A DNA stretch of 49,668 bases from Flavobacteriales bacterium (GTDB taxonomy: Bacteria; Bacteroidota; Bacteroidia; Flavobacteriales_D; Sanyastnellaceae): contig CANEVR010000012.1 in NCBI GenBank assembly GCA_947442505.1, positions 1 to 49,668 on the forward strand. Direction: 5' to 3'. This document shows positions 8,895-17,637 of the stretch, in pieces. Below the pieces are notes generated by a model that saw only the letters and a program-made list of their open reading frames with translations, was not told the DNA's origin and did no database searches. The first letter of the stretch is position 1, and the number at the start of each line of letters is the position of its first letter. Made by a program: the position numbers and the translations under genes.

Positions 8895-10166
8895 CTAGTT
8901 TTCACCAACCATCAGCTTGAAAACCTGATCTCGATTCGAATCAAAACAATGCAACACATAAACACCAACTTCCAACTCATCTAGTGACTCATGAACCAAT
9001 TGACCAGTGACAGTATAAACAGACCATTTGCAATTTTGATTGAATTGTAATTCTGGACGACGTCCATTGTTTTTTATAACAACCATTGGGAGCTCATTCA
9101 TCTCCACCTCAGAGGTGCAAAAAAACCATTTCATCTTCTTCCAAATGTTTTCCAAAATAGTCACACTCACCAATTCATTGTTCCCATTTCCCATTCGAAT
9201 AAAAGAAACATTCTTGCTTGGTGCGGCGCAAACCACTTGTCCATTTTTTCCCAGCCCAGCATAGGTATCCGCTGGAGCACTAGGAGCCATCATACCGGGA
9301 AATTGTATTTGTGTTTCTGGAATCATAAAAGAACTACTTCCATTGAGCCATGTCAGATATCCATACGCCGGATTAATGGTTTGTGACGGAGTAATCATGG
9401 ATTGAAAATAATTAGAAGGTATTATTTCCGTTCCATTCCAATTCCCTTGAGATTGTAATAAAAGACCAAATTTCGCCATGTTTCTTGGTGTACTCACAAA
9501 GGTTTGATTGTATGGACCACTAGGAAAATACAATCCTGATATGCCACACGGTAATCCAATTTTCTGGGCAAAAAACTGATTCAATGTCAGACCTGAAACA
9601 TTTCCTATAACACCATCCAATAAAGTATAAGGAGCATTGTGATAAGCCCATCGTGTACTTGGGTCAGCCGTGTATTGCAAACACGCAGGCAAGGTGCAGT
9701 CGTCATCTAAAACGGCATCATTTAAACCCGTAGTCATGGTCAACTGATTCCAAACTGTAATGGCATCTTCTTGCTGAGGAGTCAGCGAAGTCCATCCTTG
9801 ACCAAGGTACTGAGATGTAGCAGACTGTAAATTCAAGTTGAAATCTTGCTCCGCAATTCCTACCATGGCCGACGTCAATGTTTTCCCTGCACTGGCCCAA
9901 TACCAGAGGCTGTCAGCAGTGAATGTGTCAAAATAATGCTCAACGATAATCTTTCCATCATGCAATACAATAAATGCTTTGCTATCTTCCTGGTCCAAAA
10001 AATTTATCAAAGCATTGAGACTATCAGAACACCAACCTGCTTCTTCAAATGATACCGTTTCCCAAGGCTGTCCATTGGCGGGAAAGTAACCTTGCGCTTT
10101 ACCATTTGATAAGCAATACAACAGAAAATAAAAGGTCATCGGAAGGACAATATTCAGATTTTTCAT
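8895..10166 (-). CDS. Secreted serine hydrolase (class C beta-lactamase fold) with T9SS type A tail
   Basis: A 423-residue protein counted from ATG 10166 (MKNLNIVLPM), chosen because a signal peptide follows directly; an upstream in-frame start would overlap the -7 box. The beta-lactamase/DD-peptidase (PF00144) motifs are S92-A-G-K95 (nucleophile) and Y175-H-N177. The last 60 or so residues (WSVYTVTGQLVHES ... GVYVLHC) resemble a type A T9SS sorting domain, so the enzyme is probably exported and surface-bound or released. The family covers esterases, amidases and peptidases, so the substrate is unknown. It is followed on the same strand by the YdeP-like gene after 46 bases, but that gene has its own promoter. 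Confidence 0.82.
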   Translation of the reverse strand: MKNLNIVLPMTFYFLLYCLSNGKAQGYFPANGQPWETVSFEEAGWCSDSLNALINFLDQEDSKAFIVLHDGKIIVEHYFDTFTADSLWYWASAGKTLTSAMVGIAEQDFNLNLQSATSQYLGQGWTSLTPQQEDAITVWNQLTMTTGLNDAVLDDDCTLPACLQYTADPSTRWAYHNAPYTLLDGVIGNVSGLTLNQFFAQKIGLPCGISGLYFPSGPYNQTFVSTPRNMAKFGLLLQSQGNWNGTEIIPSNYFQSMITPSQTINPAYGYLTWLNGSSSFMIPETQIQFPGMMAPSAPADTYAGLGKNGQVVCAAPSKNVSFIRMGNGNNELVSVTILENIWKKMKWFFCTSEVEMNELPMVVIKNNGRRPELQFNQNCKWSVYTVTGQLVHESLDELEVGVYVLHCFDSNRDQVFKLMVGEN

Positions 10167-10192
10167 TGTGTGCATTTGTAATTTCACTAAAA

Positions 10193-10200
10193 CAAAGATA
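10193..10200 (-). promoter_or_regulatory. -7 box TATCTTTG before the serine hydrolase
   Basis: An exact TAnnTTTG match 26 bases before the ATG at 10166. I found no TTG at the 19-20 base spacing, so only the -7 element is supported. Confidence 0.45.
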
Positions 10201-10317
10201 ACCGCAATCAATAAAAGTTATAAGTTCCATTGCCATCAATTTCCCTTTATTCGTTGTGACAATGAATAACTTTATTTTCACGTTGCTCCATAGTTCCTTA
10301 CTTTCGGGAAAAAAGTA

Positions 10318-11031
10318 ATGTTCAGCAAAACTTTTATTAGCTCCGTTTCCAATCAGACATTTCCCATTTCTCACCAGGTCAAATCAGAAAATATAGATCA
10401 TGATATACTGGTACTGATTCAAAAAAAACATCCCAATTTTTCCGAATTAGATTCCCTTACCATTGATGAACTCAATGAATTCAGAAGACAATACATTGCA
10501 GCCAAAATGATCGCTGAGTATAAGGAAATCAATAAACTCAGAAAACGAGGAGAGAATAACTTACAAAAAAACACTTTGAATTCCGAAGAGTTAGAAATGA
10601 ATGATGAGCTGAATTTATCCTTCGGTCAAAAACTTTCGGATAAAGTAGCATCCTTTGGTGGAAGCTGGCTCTTTATTGTTTCATTTTTACTTTTCATCGG
10701 TATTTGGATCATTTCCAATGCAATCTTGTTGTTCAATATTCACTTTGATCCCTATCCTTTTATTTTCCTCAATCTGATTTTATCTTGCGTTGCTGCTTTG
10801 CAAGCGCCCATCATCATGATGAGTCAGAACAGGCAAGAGGAAAAAGACAGAGACCGAGCAAAGAAAGATTTCAGCGTAAATTTAAAATCTGAATTGGAAA
10901 TACGTTTGCTTCACAGCAAAATGGATCACCTCATGATGCATCAACAACAAGAACTTATAAAGATCCAGAAGATTCAAATGGATATGCTCAATGATTTGCA
11001 AAATCAATTAAAAAACTTAAACAATGACTGA
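10318..11031 (+). CDS. DUF1003 inner-membrane protein
   Basis: A 237-residue protein. The N-terminal 100 residues are polar with helical, charged stretches. Two membrane helices follow at about 117-136 and 145-166 (GSWLFIVSFLLFIGIWIISN and a second with NLILSCVAALQAPIIMMSQ). A charged coiled-coil-like tail rich in Gln/Lys runs to the end. The pattern of two helices then MMSQNRQ..KDR is characteristic of DUF1003, whose function is not established. It overlaps the downstream helicase by eight bases (ATGACTGA), so the two are probably translated together. No signal peptide is seen. Confidence 0.85.
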   Translation: MFSKTFISSVSNQTFPISHQVKSENIDHDILVLIQKKHPNFSELDSLTIDELNEFRRQYIAAKMIAEYKEINKLRKRGENNLQKNTLNSEELEMNDELNLSFGQKLSDKVASFGGSWLFIVSFLLFIGIWIISNAILLFNIHFDPYPFIFLNLILSCVAALQAPIIMMSQNRQEEKDRDRAKKDFSVNLKSELEIRLLHSKMDHLMMHQQQELIKIQKIQMDMLNDLQNQLKNLNND

Positions 11032-12235
11032 AAACTTCACACAGCTCAACTTAAAATCAGAAATCATAGATGGCCTAAATTCAATGGGCATCGATAAGCC
11101 AACACCCATTCAATCTCAGGCCATACCTGAAATCATTTTAGGAAAAGATATTCTAGGAATTGCACAAACAGGAACGGGTAAAACAGCTGCTTTTTTGTTG
11201 CCTGTTATTCAAAAGATAACTGAGCAAAGCAACAGAAAAAACATCTCTGCCCTCATCATTGTTCCCACACGCGAATTGGCCACACAAATTGACCAAGCCA
11301 TCGCAGCTTATGGCTATTTCACAGACATTTCATCTATGCCTATCTACGGCGGTGGGGATGGCAAAATTTTCAATCAAGAACGCCATGCCATCGAATCTGG
11401 CATTGACATCATCGTGGCAACGCCAGGAAGATTGAACATGCACATCAACCTGGGTTATGTCAATTTCTCCGAATTGAAATTCATCATACTCGATGAAGCG
11501 GATCGGATGCTCGATATGGGATTCTTGCCAGACATTCAACGTGTTTTAAAAGTATTGCCAAGAGAAAAACAAAGTTTACTTTTCTCCGCGACGATGCCAG
11601 ATAATATTTTCAGTTTTGCATCATCCATTCTGAAAGACCCAACCATTATCAATATTGCATTGAGCAAACCTCCATCCAATGTAAAACAAGGTGCATTTGT
11701 ACTATTTGACAACCAAAAAATTGGTGTACTTGTAGATTACTTGACACCACGAAAAGACAAAAGTGTTATCGTATTCAGCAGCCGAAAAGCGCAAGTAAGC
11801 GAGATTCAAAATATGCTCAAACGCAAAGGTTTTTCTTCTCTGGCCATGTCCAGTGATTTGGAACAATCAGAACGTGAATTCGCTTTGAATCAATTCAGAA
11901 ATCAACAATGCAAAATTTTGGTAGCCACCGATGTTATGTCCAGAGGAATTGACATCAAAGGTGTGGATGTGGTCATTAATTTTGATGTTCCCGGTGATGC
12001 TGAAGATTATGTTCACCGCATTGGGCGCACGGGTCGTGCAGAGGCAGAGGGCGAGGCCGTTACTTTCATTGTACCTGAAGATCAATACAAGTTCAAGAAA
12101 ATTGAAACCTTGATTCAAACCACCATTGAAAAATTACCCATTGACCCCAAATTTGGCGATTTACCAGAGTACAACCCCAAGGCGCAGAGCAATAAGAAAA
12201 AACCGTTCAAACCGTTCAAACGAAAGTCTCGATAA
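11024..12235 (+). CDS. DEAD-box ATP-dependent RNA helicase (RhlE/DeaD type)
   Basis: A 403-residue SF2 helicase. Visible motifs are the Q motif near residues 25-31 (PTPIQSQA), motif I AQTGTGKT (47-54), PTRELA, DEAD (157-160), SAT, and the C-terminal HRIGRTGR of motif VI. The tail is short and basic (KKKPFKPFKRKSR) and likely binds RNA. It unwinds RNA duplexes in ribosome assembly, mRNA decay or cold adaptation; which one cannot be read from the sequence. The ATG overlaps the end of the DUF1003 gene. Bacteroidota carry several such paralogues, so I give no firm symbol. Confidence 0.95.
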   Translation: MTENFTQLNLKSEIIDGLNSMGIDKPTPIQSQAIPEIILGKDILGIAQTGTGKTAAFLLPVIQKITEQSNRKNISALIIVPTRELATQIDQAIAAYGYFTDISSMPIYGGGDGKIFNQERHAIESGIDIIVATPGRLNMHINLGYVNFSELKFIILDEADRMLDMGFLPDIQRVLKVLPREKQSLLFSATMPDNIFSFASSILKDPTIINIALSKPPSNVKQGAFVLFDNQKIGVLVDYLTPRKDKSVIVFSSRKAQVSEIQNMLKRKGFSSLAMSSDLEQSEREFALNQFRNQQCKILVATDVMSRGIDIKGVDVVINFDVPGDAEDYVHRIGRTGRAEAEGEAVTFIVPEDQYKFKKIETLIQTTIEKLPIDPKFGDLPEYNPKAQSNKKKPFKPFKRKSR

Positions 12236-12264
12236 ATCCTCATCACACCCTTTGGCGTTTCTAT

Positions 12265-12272
12265 TATCTTTG
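12265..12272 (+). promoter_or_regulatory. -7 box TATCTTTG before GAPDH
   Basis: An exact TAnnTTTG match 59 bases before the GAPDH ATG and just after the helicase gene. It suggests that GAPDH has its own promoter. No TTG at the expected spacing was found. Confidence 0.45.
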
Positions 12273-12331
12273 TATCACCAAAAGTCAATGAACCCTTTTG
12301 GTCAAAACGTTCAAAATTTTATTATTTATTT

Positions 12332-13792
12332 ATGTCAAACAACTTGTCAAAAGACACGTACAGCAATGAACTGAGCGTGTATGTCAACCAAGAAAGAGCG
12401 GCCGTAGAATTGGCCCACATGGTTGGAAAACTATTGTTCGATAAGTCTATCGAATTGGTGCTTTTTCGCAATCACCTTGCGGACACCAGAATCACAGAAA
12501 TCCTTCGTCTGCACAAATATGCCGCAGAAGTAGTAGGCAAACCCATCAGTGTTTTTGATTCTGCCGAATTGGCGACAGAATTGTACAACATGAATTTGGC
12601 ACCTGCCAAAATTGACATCGGGAAATTGGCCAATGAATGGTCCAATTCAAGAGAGCATTACCAAAATCAAAGAGAATTTTTAGAAGATAAATTGCAAAAC
12701 TTCATCGAGGAATCCGGTCATGAATTGGAACCCAGAGATGTGGTATTGTATGGATTTGGTCGAATCGGACGCTTGGCTGCAAGGGAACTTGTAAGACAAG
12801 CTGGTAGCGGACAGCAGTTACGTTTGCGTGCAATTGTCACCAGAGAAAATGATGACCTGAGCATCAAGAAACGTGCAGCGCTTTTTGAAAACGATTCAGT
12901 GCATGGTCGTTTCAAAGGAACCGTTGATACAGATTATGAAAACAAATGTTTGATCATCAATGGTCAACGGGTTTTTATGATTGGAGCCAAAGATCCTTCA
13001 ACGATTGATTATTCAGTTTATGGAATCGATGACGCATTGGTCATTGACAACACAGGTGTCTTACAGGACAGAGAAGCGTTAAGCGCACATTTAAAATCCA
13101 AAGGAGTCAGCAAGGTATTGCTAACAGCTCCAGGTAAAGAAGTACCCAACATTGTATACGGTATCAATCACCGTGATTTGGATATTGAAAATGAAACCAT
13201 TTTCTCTGCTGCATCTTGCACCACCAACGCCATTTGCCCGATTTTAAAGACCATCCACGATTCGTTTAGCATTGATAAAGGTCATATTGAAACCGTGCAC
13301 GCTTACACCAACGATCAAAACTTGTTGGACAACATGCATAAGAAAAGCAGAAGAGGGAGAAGTGCAGCCATCAATATGGTTATTACTGAAACAGGGGCGG
13401 GTAAAGCCGTCACCAAGGTTATTCCATCTTTGGCCAACAAACTTACTTCCAATGCGGTTCGCGTGCCCACCCCCAATGGCTCTTTGGCAATCATCCACGC
13501 CTATGTGGACAAGCCAACCACCAAAGAGGAAGTAAATGCTATGGTTAGAAAAGCTGCATTAGAAGGCGACTTAGTGAACCAAATTTTTTATAGCATCAGT
13601 GAGGAATTGGTGTCTAGCGATATCGTCGGCAATGATTGTTGCAGCGTGTTTGACAGCCAAGCAACAATAGTCAGTTCAGACGGAAAAGGCGTTGTTTTGT
13701 ATGTATGGTATGACAACGAATTTGGTTACACCAAGCAAGTAATTCGCTTGGCAAAATATGTTGCAAAGGTTCGCCGCAGCATGTACTATTAA
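12332..13792 (+). CDS. gap: Glyceraldehyde-3-phosphate dehydrogenase, long N-terminally extended form
   Basis: Catalyses NAD(P)-dependent oxidative phosphorylation of glyceraldehyde 3-phosphate in glycolysis, or the reverse in gluconeogenesis. The Rossmann motif YGFGRIGR begins only near residue 140, and the catalytic Cys is C296 in SAASCTTN. YVWYDNEFGYTKQV near the C-terminus is the family ending. The protein has 486 residues against about 335 for the classic enzyme. The extra 130 or so N-terminal residues are helical and charged, beginning MSNNLSKDTYSNELSVYVNQ. Long forms of this kind are known in Bacteroidota and some Proteobacteria; the role of the extension is unknown. A strong terminator follows, so this looks like a single-gene transcript. 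Confidence 0.95.
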   Translation: MSNNLSKDTYSNELSVYVNQERAAVELAHMVGKLLFDKSIELVLFRNHLADTRITEILRLHKYAAEVVGKPISVFDSAELATELYNMNLAPAKIDIGKLANEWSNSREHYQNQREFLEDKLQNFIEESGHELEPRDVVLYGFGRIGRLAARELVRQAGSGQQLRLRAIVTRENDDLSIKKRAALFENDSVHGRFKGTVDTDYENKCLIINGQRVFMIGAKDPSTIDYSVYGIDDALVIDNTGVLQDREALSAHLKSKGVSKVLLTAPGKEVPNIVYGINHRDLDIENETIFSAASCTTNAICPILKTIHDSFSIDKGHIETVHAYTNDQNLLDNMHKKSRRGRSAAINMVITETGAGKAVTKVIPSLANKLTSNAVRVPTPNGSLAIIHAYVDKPTTKEEVNAMVRKAALEGDLVNQIFYSISEELVSSDIVGNDCCSVFDSQATIVSSDGKGVVLYVWYDNEFGYTKQVIRLAKYVAKVRRSMYY

Positions 13793-13806
13793 TTGAACTT
13801 TAAACC

Positions 13807-13841
13807 AAAAAAAAGGGTCTTCTTGCAAGACCCTTTTTTTT
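13807..13841 (+). terminator. Rho-independent terminator of GAPDH
   Basis: A 7-bp GC-containing stem (13815-13821 with 13827-13833), extendable through A/T pairs, has a 5-base loop and is followed by eight T on the plus strand. It begins 15 bases past the GAPDH stop. Confidence 0.9.
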
Positions 13842-13858
13842 CACCCTATATTTATCGA

Positions 13859-14275
13859 ATGAACAATAAAAAAATCATCAGAACCATTTTAGCTATTGTC
13901 ATTGGTATCGTCGCCGGTATTTTTGCCAACAGTGGACTTATTGAACTATCACCTAAGATTATTGCTCCACCCGAAAATGTAGATGTCACCACAGCAGAGG
14001 GACTACAATCCAGCATTCATTTGTTTCAACCCAAGCATTTCATCATGCCCTTCCTGGCGCATGCACTAGGAACTTTTGTTGGCGCATGGGTAGCCATGAA
14101 AATTGCACAAAGCAATGAAAAAAAGATTGCCCTTTTCTTTGGAGTATTCTTCCTAATGGGAGGAATTAGCGCTGTTGCCATGATACCTGCTCCCACTTGG
14201 TTCAATGTGCTTGATTTGACAATGGCTTACATCCCCATGTCTCTTTTGGCTTGGTATGTAAATGGAAAAAATTAA
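13859..14275 (+). CDS. Small four-helix membrane protein of unknown function
   Basis: A 138-residue protein from ATG 13859 (MNNKKIIRTILAIVIG). An earlier in-frame ATG at 13793 would run through the GAPDH terminator and is rejected. Four hydrophobic segments are visible: about 5-27, 60-82, 85-106 and 112-135. A short polar stretch with ITAPP-like and VDVTTAEG sequence lies between the first two. I do not recognise the family. The stop codon lies inside the stem of the downstream hairpin. It sits between GAPDH and a convergent SPFH gene, with no contextual clue to its role. Confidence 0.75.
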   Translation: MNNKKIIRTILAIVIGIVAGIFANSGLIELSPKIIAPPENVDVTTAEGLQSSIHLFQPKHFIMPFLAHALGTFVGAWVAMKIAQSNEKKIALFFGVFFLMGGISAVAMIPAPTWFNVLDLTMAYIPMSLLAWYVNGKN

Positions 14276-14300
14276 GAGGGCAAATGCCCTCTTAATTTAA
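14270..14300. terminator. Bidirectional terminator between convergent genes
   Basis: A perfect 13-bp stem (14270-14282 with 14285-14297) with a 2-base loop has A/T-rich flanks on both sides. It ends the small membrane protein gene, whose stop is within the stem, and can serve the convergent SPFH gene ending at 14329. Confidence 0.8.
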
Positions 14301-14328
14301 AATCTATTTCCAACAATTTTTCACTTCT

Positions 14329-15237
14329 TTATTGGCCAACTTTACCCATAGCCATTACCTCTCTCATCGTTTTCTGCATTCCTTCCGTTGACCCATCCAA
14401 GAAAATCACATTGCCTTTACCATATTCAGCAAAGTTCTTGATGGCCTCAGTCCACATGGAAAACATAATCATATTGGCGTCCAAATTGGCCTCTTGCATC
14501 TCCTTGGCAGCATTCTGCATACCTCTGGCAACTTCTTCACGAAATAGAGCAACTCCTTGACCTCTCAACTGCGCCGCTTCTCGTTCCGCTTGTGCGGCAA
14601 TCTTAATAGCATTTCCTTCTGCTTCTGCCGCCTTGGTTTTGGTAATCAATAGTGCTTGACCTTCATTCTCCGCCGCAGCCTTTAAATTGTTTGAAGCAAC
14701 AACTTGACTCATCGATTTCAAAATTATCTCATCAAACGTAATATCATTGATTTGCAAATCATGCAAATGATAGCCCCATTCCTCAATGATGGTATCAATT
14801 TGCTCCTTGACGTGGTCAACAATTTCTCTTCTCAAGCCCAATACCTCAGCTTGCTTCTTGGTGGCTACAAATGAGCGAATATTTCCTTCTATGGTTCGTA
14901 TCAAAGCTTGCATCAAACTCTTATCATCTATAAATTTAAAAGCCACTTTTTTAATTGTTTCCTCCTCGGCATCTTGAACACTGAACAACAACATCGATTT
15001 AAAATAAACGTTGGCTTGGTCATTGGTGACTGCCTGAAACTCCAATTCAACCGATCTATTTTGAGTAGATACTCTTTTAAAAACGGTTTCGATAAAGGGA
15101 ATAAGAAAATTAAGTCCAGGTCTAATTACCCTGCGGTACTTACCAAAAATGGTAACTACTGCTACATTTCCTTGTTGTACTGTTTTCAAACCCAAAAACA
15201 GCACCGTACCGATGGCGGCTAAAATGATCCAATTCAT
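14329..15237 (-). CDS. SPFH/Band 7 (stomatin-like) membrane protein
   Basis: A 302-residue protein with a single N-terminal membrane helix (residues 2-18) followed by the SPFH domain (VQQGNVAVVTIFGKYRRV onward, to about 190). A long Ala/Glu-rich coiled-coil helix (about 190-250, ending AQAEREAAQLRGQG) and a short C-terminal domain come next. Family members such as stomatin, QmcA and HflC form large membrane-bound ring or cage oligomers that organise membrane microdomains and regulate proteases. No NfeD partner gene is adjacent, so its partner is unknown. A TATCTTTA sequence at 15256-15263 (minus) is a one-mismatch -7 box. Confidence 0.9.
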   Translation of the reverse strand: MNWIILAAIGTVLFLGLKTVQQGNVAVVTIFGKYRRVIRPGLNFLIPFIETVFKRVSTQNRSVELEFQAVTNDQANVYFKSMLLFSVQDAEEETIKKVAFKFIDDKSLMQALIRTIEGNIRSFVATKKQAEVLGLRREIVDHVKEQIDTIIEEWGYHLHDLQINDITFDEIILKSMSQVVASNNLKAAAENEGQALLITKTKAAEAEGNAIKIAAQAEREAAQLRGQGVALFREEVARGMQNAAKEMQEANLDANMIMFSMWTEAIKNFAEYGKGNVIFLDGSTEGMQKTMREVMAMGKVGQ

Positions 15238-15294
15238 AATTTAAAATTTATTCTAAAGATAGCGCAACGATGAAATTAAAATTGAATGCATTGC

Positions 15295-15302
15295 TATATT
15301 TG
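15295..15302 (+). promoter_or_regulatory. -7 box TATATTTG before the deacetylase/glycosyltransferase set
   Basis: An exact TAnnTTTG match 20 bases before GTG 15322. It overlaps the in-frame upstream ATG at 15286, which argues that the GTG is the true start. No clear -33 element at 20-base spacing. Confidence 0.5.
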
Positions 15303-15321
15303 TCGTGCTTTAACTGGAATT

Positions 15322-16338
15322 GTGAAAAGGCTGAGTGTACTAACATTTGATTACGAAATCTTCTTTGATGGTCAAAATGACCTTGAACACCTCATTACCA
15401 AAACCCAAAAGCTCACAGATATCGCCAACCACCAATCCGTGCCACTTTCTTTCTTCATTGACATCGCTTACCTGGAGGCGCTCAAGAGATGTGGTTTCGA
15501 ACCAGAATACAAACGCATCAAGGATCAACTGAATTGGCTTTCCACTTGTGGTCATGAATTACAATTTCATTGGCATCCCCATTGGGTAACCAGCTCATGG
15601 AATTCGGATGAAAATTGCTGGAACTTTAATAAATCAGACTATTCTTGGAATGGCTTTGTTCAGAACCACGGAATCAACAAAATGATTGAAGCCATCAATG
15701 AATGTTTGGCAATATTTAAATATGAATTCAACATTGTTCCTTGTGCTTTCAGAATGGGTGGCCTGGCCATAGAAGAACCCCAACACTATCTCAAAACAAT
15801 AGAAGAATTGGGCTTTACCATTGAGTCAAGTATCTTTCCAGGCTTTTTTAAAGAGTGTAAATTCTTCACAACAGACCACAGAAAACATCCTGAAAAAACA
15901 CATTGGAAAATTGATTCGACAACCGGTTGCTTCAAAGAAAATCAACAAGGTAGCATACTAGAATTACCGATTTCACAGGCCATTACCAAGGAATTGGATT
16001 TTATAAAAAAAGCTTCACTTTCACTCAATTATCGCTGGCTGAAGTGGAGTTCCCAAGAAGAAGAAGGTGCAGGTGCACAATCACCCATGAATTTGGGCGT
16101 TAAAAAAGAAATACTTCCCAGGACAGCTTCCTTGGACAAGGCGGATCGCGCGACCAAAATGCTCTTTCGTTCCGTCACCGAACAAATATGGGAAAATGGA
16201 GCTGATTTTGTCATTTGGTTAAACCATCCCAAAAGCCTAAATTTATACAGTTGGTCGGCCCTAAGAGATTACATTGATTGGGTGAAGAATAACGGCGGAC
16301 AATTGATTACTATTGAGTCCTTGAAAAACAAACTATGA
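15322..16338 (+). CDS. Polysaccharide deacetylase-like protein (WalW/NodB-like fold)
   Basis: A 338-residue protein from GTG 15322 (VKRLSVLTFDYEIFF). The beta strand LTFDYE corresponds to the TFDD motif of NodB-fold deacetylases, and HELQFHWHPHW near residue 85 offers metal-binding His residues. The order matches WalW-type proteins of cell-surface polysaccharide clusters. It probably removes acyl groups from a saccharide or acts on a related sugar intermediate; the substrate is unknown. No signal peptide is seen. The TGA overlaps the ATG of the next gene by four bases (ATGA), so it is translationally coupled to the glycosyltransferase fragments. An upstream ATG at 15286 is less likely because it overlaps the promoter. 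Confidence 0.75.
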   Translation: MKRLSVLTFDYEIFFDGQNDLEHLITKTQKLTDIANHQSVPLSFFIDIAYLEALKRCGFEPEYKRIKDQLNWLSTCGHELQFHWHPHWVTSSWNSDENCWNFNKSDYSWNGFVQNHGINKMIEAINECLAIFKYEFNIVPCAFRMGGLAIEEPQHYLKTIEELGFTIESSIFPGFFKECKFFTTDHRKHPEKTHWKIDSTTGCFKENQQGSILELPISQAITKELDFIKKASLSLNYRWLKWSSQEEEGAGAQSPMNLGVKKEILPRTASLDKADRATKMLFRSVTEQIWENGADFVIWLNHPKSLNLYSWSALRDYIDWVKNNGGQLITIESLKNKL

Positions 16339-17000
16339 AAAACATTCTCTTCATTGCCTACCAATTTCCACCCATCGGTGGTGCAGGCGTGAGGAGAAGT
16401 CTTCATTTTGCTGAACACCTCCCCGCAGAAGGATATCAGCCCATCATCGTCACAGTGGAATCAAAAGCCACCGACTATTTGGGAAAACCCACCGATTGGG
16501 AAGGCTCCAAAAATATTCCGCCCAACACCCCCATCTATCGATTGCCTGACCACATTTTTCCAAAATTGACCCAAAGTTTACAACGCCTCAAACTATACCG
16601 GTTTTTTTGGTTTTTCCTGTTTCCTCTTTTTTGGGAACGTGGAGCACTTTGGCCTTTTTTTGAAAGCAAACGAATCGCAAAAATTGGCAAAGAAAACAAC
16701 TGCAAAATTGTCTATACCACCAGCAGTCCTTATTTCACCATCCTCTTGGGCTGGTGGCTGAAGAAAAAACATGGCTTCCATTGGGTGGCAGATATCCGGG
16801 ATCCATTTACAGAATGCTATGCTTACTCCTTTCCTTCAAAGTTGCATTGGGCCATTACCAAACGCATTGAACATCGATTGCTTAAAACGGCCGATCACAT
16901 CATCGTCAATAACTGCGAAGTCCAAAAGTTGTACACAGAAGTCTACGGCTTCTCATCCATGAAGGTCGGTGTCATCCACAACATCATTGCGCATGATTAA
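16335..17000 (+). CDS. Glycosyltransferase family 4, N-terminal half
   Basis: Encodes 221 residues: FIAYQFPPIGGAGVRRSLHFA at the start is the glycine-rich loop of GT4 (GT-B fold) acceptor domains, followed by VVYTTSSPY-like and WVADIRDPF motifs and a final VIHN stretch. A complete GT4 enzyme would continue into a donor-binding domain of 180-200 residues. Here the frame stops at TAA 16998-17000 and the donor domain resumes in another frame from ATG 16993. The usual linker after VI(H/T)NG(F/Y)D is missing about a dozen residues. Either a frameshift or deletion has broken the gene, or two subunits are made by coupled translation. In place it follows a deacetylase gene with a 4-base overlap. Confidence 0.75.
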   Translation: MKNILFIAYQFPPIGGAGVRRSLHFAEHLPAEGYQPIIVTVESKATDYLGKPTDWEGSKNIPPNTPIYRLPDHIFPKLTQSLQRLKLYRFFWFFLFPLFWERGALWPFFESKRIAKIGKENNCKIVYTTSSPYFTILLGWWLKKKHGFHWVADIRDPFTECYAYSFPSKLHWAITKRIEHRLLKTADHIIVNNCEVQKLYTEVYGFSSMKVGVIHNIIAHD

Positions 17001-17637
17001 GATTGGATACGCTGGAATTCTTCAACACTATGAGCCATTACAAAAAGGATGGCTTCAAAGTGCAAAAGATTTGATTTGGACCTATCGCCCAAATGCGGTA
17101 GACCCCAGTTATCGATCACCTCTTCCTTTGCTCCATTCCTTGGCTCTATTGAAAGAAGAGCAATTGATTCAGAACTCCGATGTTCAAATGCATCTTTGGG
17201 GAAAGATTGATTCCTTTTATGAAGGTTTCATCAACGCACTGAATATTGATGATCTGGTGCACATCGGTTCCTATCGCACACACCAAGAAACCATCCAAAC
17301 TTTGATGGAAATGGATCTCTTGTTTCTACCGCTTGAAAAATCCAATTCAACACTGCATCGCAATCTTTTTGTTCCCAGTAAACTCTTTGAATACATCGCA
17401 GTAGGCAAGCCTATATTGGCCATTTGCCAACCCTCTGAAGTGCAAGAGATTTTAGAAGAATCTGGTCTTGGCATTATCATCCCTCCTGAAAATGAGTATG
17501 AGTTGATGACCACCATTCATCAACTCATACAAGATCCGTCATTGCTCAATAAATATAGGAGAAATGACCACATCCTTAACCATTACTCAGCAGAAACTGC
17601 AACACGGAAATTGGCCAGTATTTTCAATCGTTTCTAA
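16993..17637 (+). CDS. Glycosyltransferase family 4, C-terminal (donor-binding) half
   Basis: Encodes 214 residues from ATG 16993 (MIKIGYAGILQHYEP). IGYAG is the first strand of the GT-B donor domain. PSKLFEYIAVGKPILAIC near residue 130 carries the conserved Glu of the E-x7-E region, and NHYSAETATRKLASIF is a typical C-terminal helix. No acceptor domain precedes it in frame; the N-terminal half ends eight bases into this gene (ATGATTAA overlap). The stop (17635-17637) overlaps that of the convergent DUF2330 gene by four bases. Treat both halves as one damaged or split enzyme of surface polysaccharide synthesis. Confidence 0.75.
   Translation: MIKIGYAGILQHYEPLQKGWLQSAKDLIWTYRPNAVDPSYRSPLPLLHSLALLKEEQLIQNSDVQMHLWGKIDSFYEGFINALNIDDLVHIGSYRTHQETIQTLMEMDLLFLPLEKSNSTLHRNLFVPSKLFEYIAVGKPILAICQPSEVQEILEESGLGIIIPPENEYELMTTIHQLIQDPSLLNKYRRNDHILNHYSAETATRKLASIFNRF

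Noticed and set aside
13793-13858. Longer N-terminus for the small membrane protein
   Set aside because: It would be translated through the GAPDH terminator hairpin; the ATG at 13859 starts the membrane helix.
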